The notes under the pieces were generated by a model, which was not told where the DNA came from, ran no database searches, and saw nothing but the letters and a program-made list of their open reading frames with translations. Below, one piece after another: positions 10,715 to 23,016 of a DNA stretch of 64,000 nucleotides. Positions within the stretch are counted from its first letter, which is position 1; each line of letters starts with the position of its first letter. The position numbers and the translations under genes are program-made. This DNA is from Geosiphon pyriformis. Its lineage: Eukaryota > Glomeromycota > Glomeromycetes > Archaeosporales > Geosiphonaceae. Where the stretch lies: assembly GCA_016748015.1 (NCBI GenBank), contig JAAOMT010000328.1, positions 1-64,000 of the forward strand, in the 5' to 3' direction.

Positions 10715-11261
10715 ATCCCTCGAGCGCCATTTTCATCTTTATCTATCACAATCCCACAATTCCGGTAGTTGTACACTTCGGACCCTCCGATTCTTTGGAT
10801 GTTTTCCCATTGATTACAAATCTTGAATGTGTAAGCTTCATTCTGGATAATAACACGGGCCCCTAATTCTTCGGCCTTGCTTAACAGACATTGTCAAAAG
10901 CGATAATACATCCAACAAAGCATTTTTCGGACAGTTTTTCGTGTGATCTTTCTTGTTTTGCAATTCTTCAAAAGGAGGAATGGCAATGGCATCAAATCCG
11001 CGGGTGAAGAACCCCGCATCCAAAAATCGGCTTGTCGAGTCGCCAGGCCATTTTACATTCACATTTTGAAGAGGATGTCAATAACTTATTCTTTTCGCAG
11101 ATGAGGTCATCCAAGTACTCGAAATGCGAACTATACGCCCAATAGAATATTGGCCAATCCTACCTACACCTTTCGTAGAAGAGTACCATGTAAAAAAGGA
11201 ACGGACGCCGGGATCAATGGAGACTGTATAAACAGAACCGTCCGCTTGAGTTCGCAGAGCT
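10715..11261 (-). pseudogene. Fanzor/TnpB-like RNA-guided nuclease relic (RuvC region)
   Basis: Three blocks on the minus strand match the C-terminal half of TnpB/Fanzor proteins. Block 1 (11261-11076) has the RuvC-I motif VSIDPGVRSFFTWYS, followed by GRIGQYSIGRIVRISSTW. Block 2 (about 11070-10885) has the RuvC-II motif FDAIAIPPFEE and the downstream KNALLDVLSLL helix. Block 3 (about 10893-10715) has EELGARVIIQNEAYTFKIC, a partial zinc ribbon with only two of four Cys, and the RuvC-III motif VIDKDENGARGI. The catalytic Asp, Glu and Asp are all present, but the blocks are in different frames and stops separate them. TnpB and Fanzor use a guide RNA from the element's own end to cut DNA. This copy is dead as written. 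The match is by motif order and spacing. Confidence 0.75.
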
Positions 11262-12110
11262 GTTTTTGCATCTCATATACTTCCACTCGTTAGTTTTGTG
11301 ATAGTAGGTGGGCTTAACATCTGACATTATCTTGTGAGGAACAGGTCACTTATTATTATGCTTCTTTTTTTCGAATCGAAGAGGCTAAAAAGCATGCTTG
11401 TTATTATTCAGAATGGCGGTAGGCTTATAGCGATAGGTAGTAGGCATCGACGGGTTATGGAAATGAGTGACATAGAAACGGTTCCATGCGAATTTCAAAA
11501 ATTCTGTGCACGAATTGTCATTGTTTGTAGCGGATCTTTCCAAGATGCCTAATTACTTCTTTCCGAAAAATCAATGCTTCATCGATTACATTCGCGGCTT
11601 CCCCGAAACACACAACAGTTCCCATGAACTAGCACTTGCCTATATAGCGTCTTTTCCTACCTGAACATCTGTTTAAAGCTTAAGTTTTCTTTTGATGGAT
11701 TGAGGCTTTATCCAAGCCTGTTGTGATTGATCGATATGGAAATTTTTGGTATAAAAGCGGCGATGTTAACTTCAGTATACAACACTATTATAAGCAAATC
11801 TCGTCAAGCTTCAAGAGCTGCTTTGAGGATGGTTGAGAGGCACCTTGATTAATAGCGTATGGTTAAGAATATCTGACTGTTCTGCCGCTTTCTTCAATGA
11901 TAAACAGCTCTCCTTCCCTGGTTGCGGGAGATGAAAACTGTGTTGATAGCAAGAGTAGAACGCCTTGTAAGAGTTCATGCTATCGCTGAGGAGTTCGCAG
12001 TTTAAAAATCAATAGAGTAGTTGCATTTGGCCCTCGAGATCCTCTTTTTGCTTTGCAATAGAGAACGGTTATAGAAGTAACCTTTCTTAGTAGGAGAGGT
12101 GGAACTTAAT
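11262..12110 (-). pseudogene. Probable 5' part of the Fanzor-like relic, heavily decayed
   Basis: The GC-richer composition of the nuclease relic continues to about 12,100. Minus-strand fragments with a coding feel (CELLSDSMNSYKAFYSCYQ near 12,000; FGEAANVIDEALIFRKEVIR near 11,580) are broken by many stops. A TnpB/Fanzor N-terminal half would be expected here by position, but I cannot align motifs, so this assignment rests on context only. Confidence 0.35.
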
Positions 12111-12798
12111 TTTATTACACGTGATTGAATAAAGAAAACTCGATTCCCTACTTTTAAATGTTTAAATGTTGAAAAATCGAAATAGCAAATTTACTTTTAT
12201 TATTATTAAGTACTAATAAGTTTGGTTTAGAAGATAAAAAGGTATGATTTTTTTCCACTAAAGGCATTAAAACATTAAATTTTTTAATAATTAAGATTTT
12301 TTGAATATGTTAGAAAAAACAAAGTCCCATAATTTAATATATTTTTTTATTCCATGATTTATTTTTGCATTCTTAGCTGGATTGAAAATAAAAAAAAATA
12401 TATTTTCATTTTTAATATATAGTTGAAAGTGAATGTATATAAGAAAAATTTTGTATCAACTATTAGGTTATTTCACTTTGTGATATTTTTCATATTACAT
12501 CATCCTCTTGATTCAAAGAACGATCAATCCCAGAACTTGATGAATTATTTAAGATAACGTAGAAGGCCCAAAAATCATTTTTTCACCTTCTTTCTCCAAT
12601 TTCTACCTGTTGCTTCAAAAAATGAATTGGACTGGTGGTAAAAGGTTGAAGATTTTACTATCAATTTTTTTGACTTTTGAGAATTGTTGGTCATTCATTC
12701 TTATTTTTTGTTCCTATTAAAGGCACACAATAAAAGGAAGGTTCGAAAAACAAAAACAGAGAGAATTTTTTAATAAACAAAGATTAAAAAAAGTACAC
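12111..12798. other. AT-rich 5' flank of the coiled-coil gene
   Basis: No coding segment seen. AT-rich runs and a purine-rich A-tract area directly upstream of the ATG at 12799 make it a likely promoter and 5' UTR. Confidence 0.4.
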
Positions 12799-14798
12799 AT
12801 GTTTCTACACTCGAGAACAAAAAAAACTCAAGGCTTGCCTAATGTCAATTTGATTCGTCATGATCATGAAAGTCCCTTAAGTTCCCCTGCTATACCAAAA
12901 ACAAGAAATTCATCACGAAGTGAAAAATTACAAATTCAATTGAAAGATCTCAGTGAAGACAATAATCAATTTGCTTTTGAGCATTACAGATCTCGCAGCA
13001 GTGATATTGAAATTTTCGATTTGGATAGTAAAGTCTTTGACGATTTCATTGAGCCTATACGCATTAATACCAAATTTACCAAAAAGAAGTCCTTGCCAGC
13101 TGAGCAATTAAAAATTCCTAAAGCTGCGGTACCAGGTAAAAAGCTTAAATTCAAAAATATTTTACTAAAGCTCAACCACACCTACTTTTTTTATCTTGAA
13201 AATATTCCAAGACATATCAAAACGTAAAGAAAACCTTTTGAAAGATTTGGACTGGGTTGGGATTGGGTCTTCTTCCTTAGAAATAGTATGTGATATAAAA
13301 TCATTATGCTCTTCAAGTAGCAAAAATTATCGCATGAGAAATCAACAAATGATACAACTTTAGAGCCCAGCAGGTGGCTTTGAGAATGATAATGTGGAAC
13401 CTGAAGGTAAGAGTAAAAATAATTTCATAAAATTTTTAATCGTAGTAAAAATAATAATTCATTCAGAAAATGCAACGGTGAATAACTTTCAACATCAAGA
13501 AAATTCAGAGTATTCTGATCCGTGGTGTGTAGCATCCTCTGGTAAAGATGGTCATCGAAATTATCCCTCTAAGGGAAAATATTTTGAAAGAAAAGGTTTT
13601 AAAAGTCAAAAAATACTTTGACTTAAACCAAAAGCTCTTAATATTTAGCTGATTCGAAACCAAAATTGATGCTCCAAGACCAATTGAATAGTAAAATGGA
13701 AGCAACACATGTAAATTCCATTCCACCACTTTTGTCGAGCTCAACAGTGACCCAATCTATCAATGCTGAACCATTCAAGTGGCATCAATTTCTTTCAAGC
13801 CCCAAAAAGAGTCCCTCACAAACTTTCAATGATAGGAGAGAAGAAATGACCTCCCCTAATCAATTACAATCAGATAAAAAGACAAAAACTATTTTTTCCA
13901 TAACCAGTTGTTTGCATGACATAACTGAAGACGAAAATTTAACGACAAAGTCGCAAATTCCAACTCAATTAAACCAACCCATTAATGATATCTCACCATC
14001 AGTCGCAAAGTCACACATTATCACAACTACCATTGAGCAAAAATCCATAGCTACATCCAGCATCGCATGGAATCAATTTCTAAGAAACCAAATAAATTCA
14101 GCCCAAATTCAAAGGAAGGTCAAAAACTTCAGTTCTGACGAAACATCATCTATTCATGTTGGTTTCAGTCCATATATGAGTCCTAGGAAAAAGAAGATTT
14201 TGCTATCAATTTCTGAATCACAAAATTCTCAGAGCTATGAAAATACCATTACAAGCGATAATGAAATCACGCAGCATCACAAAGTTCTGGGGATTTCTCA
14301 GACTTCTAATAAAAAAACTATCCCAGCGATCATTTGGGAAGAAGGGAAGTCAACGCGAAAGGATTCAGGTAATAATTAATTGATAGATTTAAATCTTAGA
14401 AATTCCCTCATATTATGGCACATCTACGTTTGAATTATTTAACATTTAGAAGTTGAAGTTCCTTCGAATGATGAGAAAAAGGAATTTTCACAAACCAAAG
14501 AAAACGTTACTCATGTATTTTAATAACTTTGATTATTAGTTTGAAATTTAAAACGTAGTTGAAAAATCGACTAATATCGGGTTTGAAAATTTAGGAAGAG
14601 TTGAATGAACGAGTTCATAATCTTGAAATAAAAAATGCTCATCTTCAATTAGATATGAGGTTTTTGAAAGAGGACGTGAGATGGCTTAAGGAAAAAACGA
14701 AAACCCAAAACTCAAGCCCTTTATATCATTTTGTTTCCAAAGAAACACCGATTGAAACGCTTCCTCACCAAACCAATGAAGATATTGCCGATTGTTGA
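12799..14798 (+). CDS. 502-residue coiled-coil protein, unknown function, 7 exons
   Basis: Exons 12799-13135, 13212-13285, 13364-13406, 13467-13541, 13649-14368, 14450-14505 and 14595-14798 join in one frame through GT-AG introns and total 1509 bases, a strong sign of a real gene. Most of the product is polar and low in complexity, rich in Ser, Thr, Gln, Asn and Lys. It has repeated short motifs of the type FKWHQFLSSPKKSP and IAWNQFLRNQ, and an SPYMSPRKKK motif that looks like a proline-directed phosphosite next to basic residues. The last exon holds a heptad-like coiled coil (ELNERVHNLEIKNAHLQLDM and RFLKEDVRWLKEK). Nothing identifies a known family. The layout would suit a cytoskeletal or nuclear scaffold protein, which is speculation. 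Confidence 0.75.
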
Positions 14799-15626
14799 AA
14801 GAATTTCCGAGATTCCAAGGTCCGAAGATTCTTGGGGCAAAGATATCGGTTTTCTCAGCCAAACTCTCCTGTTCTTTCTTCATTGCCTATAACAAAAACA
14901 ACAACAACAAAAACGCCACCACCATCACTACATTCCGCTATCTCACATTAATTTCTGATACATCAAAATATTCTAAATATTCAATAAATTTTATATATTC
15001 TTTTTTATAAGACACTAAAAATAACTTTTGAATTGGCAAATTTAAAATTAGGATTAAAAAAATTGACACACTCCTCAAGTTTAAGAACTTTTACTGTCAG
15101 TGTTTCTTTTATTCAAAATTTCAATCAATTGTAATTCAAAGCAAAAAGGCGCAGTTTTAATAAAACATAATTGTAGTTGTAGCATTATTTCATAGTATGA
15201 CAATTAATTGTGATGTTATCCTTAGTGTTTTTTATGTCATTTTTAAAAATTTATTATCATTAATGTATTGGGTTTTAAGTAAATAAGCAGAAATATCATA
15301 AATATTTTAAGTTAATTTTCATTTATATTAATATTGTTAGATATTTATTTATTAAAAAAATATGATATTAAATCAATTATCTTATTTCATTTAATATTAT
15401 AAAATCAAAATGTATGTAAAAAATAAATACATTATGATTTTTAACAACATTTTTTAATGTAGAAATTATTTTTGCACTTTTTTTTTTGATGGTAAAAAAA
15501 AATAAATGTTCAAAAGAAATTATACGGGTAAAAAGTGTAACAAATAAAAATCGTGGGAATTTATGGTTGGATGAAGATCCCCATTTATAAAATGTCAGTT
15601 CAGACTTAAAATTTTTCTGTGAAAAA
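14799..15626. other. AT-rich intergenic stretch with SIL1 promoter
   Basis: No gene recognised. A TATAAA at about 15,587-15,592 lies about 40 bp upstream of the SIL1 ATG and could be its TATA element. The rest is AT-rich with short homopolymers. Confidence 0.4.
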
Positions 15627-17046
15627 ATGGTACCTCTTCAAAATCACCTCTTCTTCTCACGTATATGCTTTTTAGTTTTCCTTTTTATTTCTATCAGTTT
15701 TGTTGACTCGATAGTTATAAGTAATGGAAAGATATGTAAATCAAATGGAAAATGTTATCCAAGAATCTTTGAGGCAACATATGAATTTCAAGAGATATTA
15801 GAAGGCCAGGAAGTGCCTGGAGGTCAGTAAAAATACACATTTATTGAAAATTTATCTATAAAAACTATTCGTTTTTCCCATAAATTCACCGTCCATTTAG
15901 GCCTTCATATACGAGTTAATATCAACACTGGCCAAAGACATGCCAAGCTCATAAGCGCGACAACAGTTGAAGATTCCGCTGCAATTATCGTTCTCGACAA
16001 AAATCAAACTATTTCGATGAAGGAGTCAGAAAAAGAAGAAATGAATAATTCAAAAACAAATTTTCATTTACCCTCCTCCGAAAAAGTCAATTCTACTCTT
16101 CCATTAGTATCAATGGCAGATAAACCAAATAAACACGTTCCACAATCTGATCATCATCTTTTCGAAGAATATATCGCCTCTTTATCGAGCAACGACACAA
16201 CTAATACACAACTCTTACAGGCCTTAGACGGTTTGGAAGAATTGGTTCACGAATTAGACTTTGGAGTCAAATTGGCCAGAGGTGATGGAATTTTTGTTAT
16301 ACTTCGATTACTGACCCATCAAGAAAATGAAGTGAAAAAGAAAGCTGCAACAGTACTGGGTACAGCAATGCAGGTAATTATCTTTATCGTTAAAAAGATT
16401 CTTTGTAATAATAAGGTTGTATCAATTTTAAATTTGTAAAATTTCTCCAATTTGATCAATAAAATAGAATAACCCAACCGCTCAAACTATCGCGTTACAA
16501 CTAAATCTCGTTCCACGTGTCTTGGATCGTCTCATATCTGAACATGATGTAGCTTTCTCTTCTCGTCTTTTATATGCTTTGTCAAGTATTATTCGTGGTA
16601 ACGAGAAAGCCGTTGAATCTTTTCAAAACAATGAAGGATTAATACTATTAGCGGATTTCTACACCTCAACCATTAATGAAGAGTTGCAGGGAAAATGTGC
16701 GGTGTTTATTACCGACTTATTTGATCCGAATATGATAAATGTTAATAGTTCAATCATAGATTATCAGAGTTTTTCGATGATTTCGGCAATCGATATATGG
16801 TGTAAGCTTTTTCAGGAGACATTATTTGAACTCGAAAGTGGTAATGCTAAAGAAATTAGTCTAGATTTGAGGGAAAAAGCATTAGGAGGATTAGCAATGA
16901 TTAGGAGCCACTATTCTGAGAATTGTCCTGCGCAACTCGGTTTAAATAAGTGGTTAAAACGGCAACAACATTTAGTTAAACTCGATCACGATCTTGAAGA
17001 CTTTTCTCATCTAATTATCCAAGTTCAAAAGGAATATAAATTTTAA
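15627..17046 (+). CDS. SIL1: SIL1, nucleotide exchange factor for BiP/Kar2
   Basis: Exons 15627-15822, 15901-16373 and 16468-17046 join in frame to 415 residues. A signal peptide is clear (FLVFLFISISFVDS, about residues 15-28). Then come the SIL1 N-terminal region (PRIFEATYEFQEILEGQEVP, GLHIRVNINTG) and armadillo-like helical repeats (LLQALDGLEELVHELDFGVK, VILRLLTHQENEVKKKAATV, SSRLLYALSSIIRGNEKAV). SIL1 acts in the ER lumen, releasing ADP from BiP. The C terminus (QKEYKF) has no KDEL-type retrieval signal. The stop is 81 bp from the stop of the converging PPR gene. Confidence 0.93.
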
Positions 17047-17127
17047 TATTAAAGGAATTTTTAATTCATTTTTATGACAATTCGTCCCACACTCGATTTT
17101 TTAAACTTTCCAAATGTGCGTTTTTCT

Positions 17128-18732
17128 CTATTTATTCTCTTTTTGAGAATTATCTATTAGAATTGAAGTTTGATCGTCAAATTTTTGATCTTCAAACTCT
17201 GCTAATTTTTGTAACACAAAAGAGCCACTTTTTTCTAGCCAAATATGTTGAGTACTCTTGATCATTTGGACAGCCCATGCTGTTTCATTGCATTCTTTTG
17301 CCGCTCCCAAGAATGCAACTATAGTTCGATAATCGGGCTCCAAACCAGATTTGATCATATCATTCCATACTAGTTTGACACCTTGAGAATCTTTATTTAT
17401 TCCATAAAATTTCACTAAATTGCGAAAAGTTATCAAATTCGGAATGATCTTGAGATTCTGCATCTCTTGCACGCTTTTTATTACATCAGTAATTCTACCC
17501 AGCTCTCCGAAACCTTGTATCAAAGTGTTAAAGGTTACCACATCGGGTGTTATAATTTGACTTAGCATCAGCAAATACCATTCTCGGGCTGTCTCTATGT
17601 ATCGCTCTGATTCAGGTTCCTTTCCCATAAACTTAGCCATAGCTGCAGCTTTAAAATTACCTGAAATTAGAATATTGAACGTCACAATACTAAATGGTGC
17701 ATTCCACTTTTTCAGCATCTCTTTATTTAGGAATTCCATGGCTGTTTCTGGAAGATTTTTGTCCATGTAACCTTTGATTATCAAATTGAATGTAACTCCA
17801 TTTGGAATAACTTTGCGTTCATTCATTCGATTGTAGATATTAATCGCGGCATCCAGGTCATAATTTTCTTGAATATAATATTGAATGAGGGCATTATGAG
17901 CCGATGAATCCAGTTGTTGTCCTGATGCTTCTGCATGAGCCAAAACTTTGTGAGCAGCCTCTAGATGTCCTGATGACGCGAATGCAGTGATCAAAGTCCC
18001 AAAAACCCGGCTGTTGAGTAAATAGCCTTTTTGTACGAACTCATCATATATTGTCATGATTTTGTCAAAATTGACTATATCTTTGGAATATGCATTGATA
18101 AGAGTGCAAAGCGTTGTAGAATTTGGTATCAAATCTTTCTGCATTTTAATCTTTTCCCAGATATTTTGTAGCCTTGGAAGATCTCCAGCTGTATGACAGG
18201 CAGTTATTAAGGCGTTGTAAATGTCAATATCGTAAGCCAACCCTGAATTCAGTAAATCGGACAGTACTATTTCAATTTGTTTTATACGCTGAGATAAAGA
18301 AGAATCCTCATTTTTACTTTCGCCATTTCTTTTGAGCAACCAAGCTAGGTTACGGTAATCGACATAAAATAAACCTCGCCGTTTTTGTGAACTATATAGC
18401 TTCCAAGCAAGATCAGCATCGCGTTTTGCTATTGCTTCACGAACCAACTTGGCGTAATTTACCTCCCACTCAACGTCTCTTAGGAGTGCTGGTGTTTTGG
18501 TTGGTACTCGTGGAATGCGTTCTGAGAAACTGTTATTAGTGTTAGAAAACTTAATTTTGCCGCGTCGTGAGTTTTCCCACTTTATATGATTTTTGTCAAT
18601 TTTCGCAGAATTGAATAAAGATCTCGAAAGAGTTTGACAAAGTGCATAGATTGATTGTCCGCTTGTTTTGTCTTTAATAATTAAAATAGCCAAAGGTTTG
18701 ATGTTAAGACAAGTTTTTCCTCGTCCCCACAT
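17128..18732 (-). CDS. Pentatricopeptide repeat (PPR) protein, probably mitochondrial
   Basis: One uninterrupted exon of 534 residues. An N terminus poor in acidic residues (MWGRGKTCLNIKPLAILIIK) is compatible with mitochondrial import. At least eight PPR motifs run through residues about 165-500, for example DIDIYNALITACHTAGDLPR, LNSRVFGTLITAFASSGHLE, PNGVTFNLIIKGYMDKNLPE, PDVVTFNTLIQGFGELGRIT and PNLITFRNLVKFYGINKDSQ. PPR proteins bind organellar RNA and act in processing, stability or translation; the RNA target cannot be read from the sequence. It lacks introns, unlike its neighbours. It is head-to-head with the prolyl-tRNA synthetase gene, also an organelle-translation gene, so a shared promoter at 18,733-18,834 is possible. 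Confidence 0.9.
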   Translation of the reverse strand: MWGRGKTCLNIKPLAILIIKDKTSGQSIYALCQTLSRSLFNSAKIDKNHIKWENSRRGKIKFSNTNNSFSERIPRVPTKTPALLRDVEWEVNYAKLVREAIAKRDADLAWKLYSSQKRRGLFYVDYRNLAWLLKRNGESKNEDSSLSQRIKQIEIVLSDLLNSGLAYDIDIYNALITACHTAGDLPRLQNIWEKIKMQKDLIPNSTTLCTLINAYSKDIVNFDKIMTIYDEFVQKGYLLNSRVFGTLITAFASSGHLEAAHKVLAHAEASGQQLDSSAHNALIQYYIQENYDLDAAINIYNRMNERKVIPNGVTFNLIIKGYMDKNLPETAMEFLNKEMLKKWNAPFSIVTFNILISGNFKAAAMAKFMGKEPESERYIETAREWYLLMLSQIITPDVVTFNTLIQGFGELGRITDVIKSVQEMQNLKIIPNLITFRNLVKFYGINKDSQGVKLVWNDMIKSGLEPDYRTIVAFLGAAKECNETAWAVQMIKSTQHIWLEKSGSFVLQKLAEFEDQKFDDQTSILIDNSQKENK

Positions 18733-18834
18733 TCTCTATTCAAAGCAGCGGCAAAAGCTAAGTTTTCGTAAATTTAATAATTTATGAGTCATCATATGCT
18801 TATTGATTAAATTTCTACTCTGCAAAATTTTTAA

Positions 18835-21537
18835 ATGACGTTAACTATGCCACCACTTAACCCAAACCACAGTAACCCGGGAATACTTTTACAGAAGTTC
18901 AGAACAAGCCTTCAAAGAAGAAGGTGCGTAGTAAGACAAACAAGCGAACCTTCTCACTACTATTCAGTGCGTGTCATGTTTAGTTTTCACCGAAATAAGA
19001 ACCAACTTTCCTCGATTGCTTCGTAACTAAGTGGTCCAACTGATCCAAAAATCTGTTGAATATATCAACGTTTCATATAGACCCAGATCAAGAAAAGTTC
19101 ATCAAATGCATATGATAATCGTATTTGTCTTTCACGACTATTCTCCCCAACCACCAAAGCTAATGTGACTCCAAGCGACATCAAAGAGAGTGGAAAAGTT
19201 GAAAAAGTTAAAGGAGAAAAAGCCGAAACCAATAACAGAGAAAGTGAGGCGAGGGAACCCATAGGAGAAAGTTATAAATTAATGTTTCGTGCTGGATTGA
19301 TAAGGCAGGTACATGATCAATTAATATACGCATTTCTGCTATCGTAAAATACAAATAATCAATGTAAAATATTTTTTCAACCCCTTTTTTTTGGTATGGG
19401 CTAAAGTCGTCCTCTGGGATATACTCATTGTTGCCTTTCGCACTCCGTGCATTGGAGAAATTGGAACGAATTGTAGACATCGAAATGCGCAATATTGGTA
19501 TTTGTTGCTCAAAAGTTAATGATAATGATTCGAAAAGTCATAGAAAGTTGAAGGATAAAAAGATTTTGAATAATGCTTCATGCTTATTCTATAATCGGGA
19601 CAAAACAAGGTGCGCAAAGATTATCCTTGCCGAATTTATTGAGTGCTAATACATGGAAACAGACGGGCCGATGGAATTCTTCTGGTAAAGAGGTGAGAAA
19701 AAAATAAACTTTTTTTTTCATCTGATTGCTTTCCTGTGTTACACTCCAAATTTTGAGAGAGGGCTGTATATTAAACATAATATGCATGTATTCAAAATGA
19801 ATTTGACGAATTTTCTCGATTATTAGATTTTTCGATTACAAGATCGAAAAGATTCTGAATTCTGTCTAGCTCCGACACACGAGGAAGAAATTACAAAATT
19901 AATCGCTCAAGAAATCTCTTCTTATCGTCAACTACCGCTGAAATTATATCAAATCGGTAATTAAAAATACTTTGAGAGTTTATGGTAAACGAGTGTATTC
20001 ATGGGTTTAAAAATGGTTTTAATACAACGAATTAAATTTAAACAAATGTTTCCTAAAACAAGATAGAAAGTATCGTGATGAGATGCGTCCACGATCTGGT
20101 TTATTACGTGCTCGTGAGTTCATAATGAAAGACCTTTATACTTTTGACGCAACAGAAGAAGCTTCTATAAAAACTTACACAGAGGTGACGGAGGCATATA
20201 AAAGGATATTTCTAAAAATCGGATTACCATTTATCATTGTGGGTACTTTTAGCTTTTGCAATGAAAGTATTCTCTTATTAATTGAATCAATTTCTTCAGG
20301 CAGATGCAGATTCTGGAAATATTGGCGGCAAAAGATCACACGAATATCATTTTTTATCCGAGGGTAATTACTAATTTACACCTGAAATATCTAGTGAAAT
20401 AATTTAATAATACTCGATCGAAAAAAAAAACTAAAATGATGGTTGGTTGTTCACTTTTTTAAAGCCGGTGAAGACCAAATCATATCATGTTCCAAATGTG
20501 GGTATATAGCAAATGAAGAAATCGCTATTGGTGTTCTCCCTCGTCCGCCATCCATTTCAAATTCGATCCCACAAGATGAAATTATTCAGTTTGGAATCAT
20601 CGACGATCAAAAACTAGCGATTATTCTCATGGGAAAAGATCGGGAAGTTAACTTATTAAAGCTGAAATGGGGCAGCGGAGAACACAACGTAAAATTATTG
20701 AACCCATTAAAGGCCTATGAAGCTCTTTCTCAAGACAGTCATCAAGACCCTGTATTACACATATTTCAGGATGATACTTTCAACGGCGCGATCCAGAATC
20801 TTTTTTTAACTTCACACGATAAAATTACTACCAATATCTTGGAGAAATTCAGGCCAAGATTAGAAAATCCCAATTATGATCAACCACACCACAACATTTC
20901 TGTTCACCGCGGGGATTACCATAACATAAAAGCTGGCGATGGATGTCCAATCTGCAGCCTGCACTCGCACTCGATCACACCATCTCACAATTTCCAGCCA
21001 TTGAATAGTAATCGTGGTATTGAAGTTGGACATACCTTTCTACTCGGTACAAAATACTCTGATCCATTACAAGCAACTTATGCTCCTGAGAACCCTGCAA
21101 CCGCTGGAGAACATCGACTGATTCAAATGGGATGTTTTGGGCTTGGATTAACGCGTATATTGGCTGCAATCATCGAGATTTCACATGACAAACACGGAAT
21201 TATATGGCCTACAGCTATTGCCCCGTATCGCGTTTGTATTATTCCCGGGACTCAAGCAGAAACCGTGATCCAGACGGTGAAACAGATATATGACGATTTG
21301 ACTCGCACTCGAACAGGGGAACTAGAAAATGACGTGGTAATTGACGATAGAGATGTGTCATTTGGGTATCGAATGAAGGATGCTCAATTGGTAGGATATC
21401 CGTGGTGCATAATCATAGGGAATAATTTCTTAGAAAATGGGAAAGTTGAAATACAAAAACGAAGTACCAATGATGATAAAATGTTCGTTGAAATAGCGGA
21501 GATTGGTAAGATGATATTAAATAATGGGTTACTTTAA
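18835..21537 (+). CDS. Prolyl-tRNA synthetase, bacterial/organellar type
   Basis: Exons 19407-19497, 19610-19692, 19827-19956, 20063-20242, 20304-20363 and 20465-21537 join in frame, preceded by an exon ending at 19308. Motifs in order: [19 protein letters not shown] (class II motif 1 region), [43 protein letters not shown] with MKDLYTFD (motif 2), the YlxE-like insertion that marks the bacterial form ([12 protein letters not shown], then the variable domain), [29 protein letters not shown] (motif 3), and the anticodon-binding domain ([26 protein letters not shown]). It charges tRNA-Pro, most likely in mitochondria. The 5' end is unresolved: the frame before [11 protein letters not shown] opens at 19,079 with no ATG, so an upstream exon must exist. 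18,835 is the outer limit of plausible starts. Confidence 0.88.
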
Positions 21538-23016
21538 TTAAATGAGATCAGGTAGTATAAGAAATGGTAGCCATATTGATTATTGATTTCCAAAAGATAT
21601 AGAAATACAAGTTTTCTGATTTTCTGGTATGAAATTAAAATAGTTCAAAGAAGTTTACAGAAAAGTTATTGATGATGAACCTAAACAGACTCCGAAATCA
21701 GGATATTTAATGAAAAATGGGAAATATTTTCTGTTGCCGATCAACATTAAGTTCGGTCAATACTCCAGGTTTGATTGATGGCGATGAAAAATTACATTCC
21801 TCAACATAAATAACTACAAACAGATTCGTTTAAAAGTTCATCAATAATTTATTAATATATATCAAAATTTGAATATAAAATTCTTATATTTAAATTTCAA
21901 AAAATTTTTATTAGTATTAGAATATTTATAGGATTAAATCTTTGAATTAGTTATTTTTAAATTCAGATATAATATTCAGTTTAAAAACAAGATAGACAAT
22001 TAGTAAATTATATATAAAATCAATTTATATATATAATTCAGGTTTTTTAAATATAATCGCCAAAATTTTCAATTTCAATATTAAACATAATATTTTTTTG
22101 AATTTTATTATTAAACAAATATCAGATATTTGATCTTTTTACGAAAATAGTACTAAAAATAACCACAAAATGATAAATATGAACTTTTGTGCTTTTAAAA
22201 GTATTCAACAGCTTTTTTATTTGTTTATCATATTTTCGATAAAAATAAAAAAAACTTATGATTAAGAAAATTGTCCTTTTTTTAAAAAAACAATTTGTTT
22301 TAAATTCTGCTTTAATAATAATTTCAAAGGTGAAACTACTTTTATAATTATTAATTTGGCTGAAAGCTAATTTCAAAATATTTTTCTTGAATAAAAATAA
22401 GAGATTTTTGGAAATCTGTTGTTAACAAATATTACCAAGTAGTTTATACATTTAGATAACATGACAAATTATTGTACCAGCATGTTTTGAGTGATGTGCT
22501 ATACCGAAATAATTTAATATTCTCTGTTGACAAATACTTAAAGTAAATTATGAAAGATAAAAGGGAAACAAATGAGTAGCCACTTTGTTGTCTAGCCATT
22601 TCACGATTGTTCTTGGGACCCTTAAGGAAGGCTGGGAATTTTTAACTCCCCCCCCCCCTCCCATGAAAAGCTTGATTATTGTACAATGGTTGCGGGTAAA
22701 ATAAGTTGGTTGGAGGGAAGCTTCAATAGCCAGACAATTTCCAAAAAGATAGTGATTGAAATTCGAAGGTTAGAGAGAAAAGAGATCGATTGATTTAAAA
22801 TTATAGCAATTATAAAAGTTAATTATATTAAGAAAAACAAATCCCAATAGATGGTTTACATACCTTGATTCATAGCGGCTCTCTTTCAGATCCTTGATTA
22901 AAAAATTTATTTATTGAGTATATATTAAATACTTACTGTTGTATTTTGCTCTAAGATATTACCATATATCTTGCAGTATACATCTATGCACCCGAATATC
23001 TCGACTTTGAATTTTT
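21538..23016. other. Intergenic stretch, AT-rich with a poly-C run
   Basis: No gene recognised on either strand. Most of it is very AT-rich. Around 22,560-22,780 the composition is more balanced and includes a run of about 11 C at 22,648-22,658. It separates the 3' ends of two converging genes. Confidence 0.5.
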
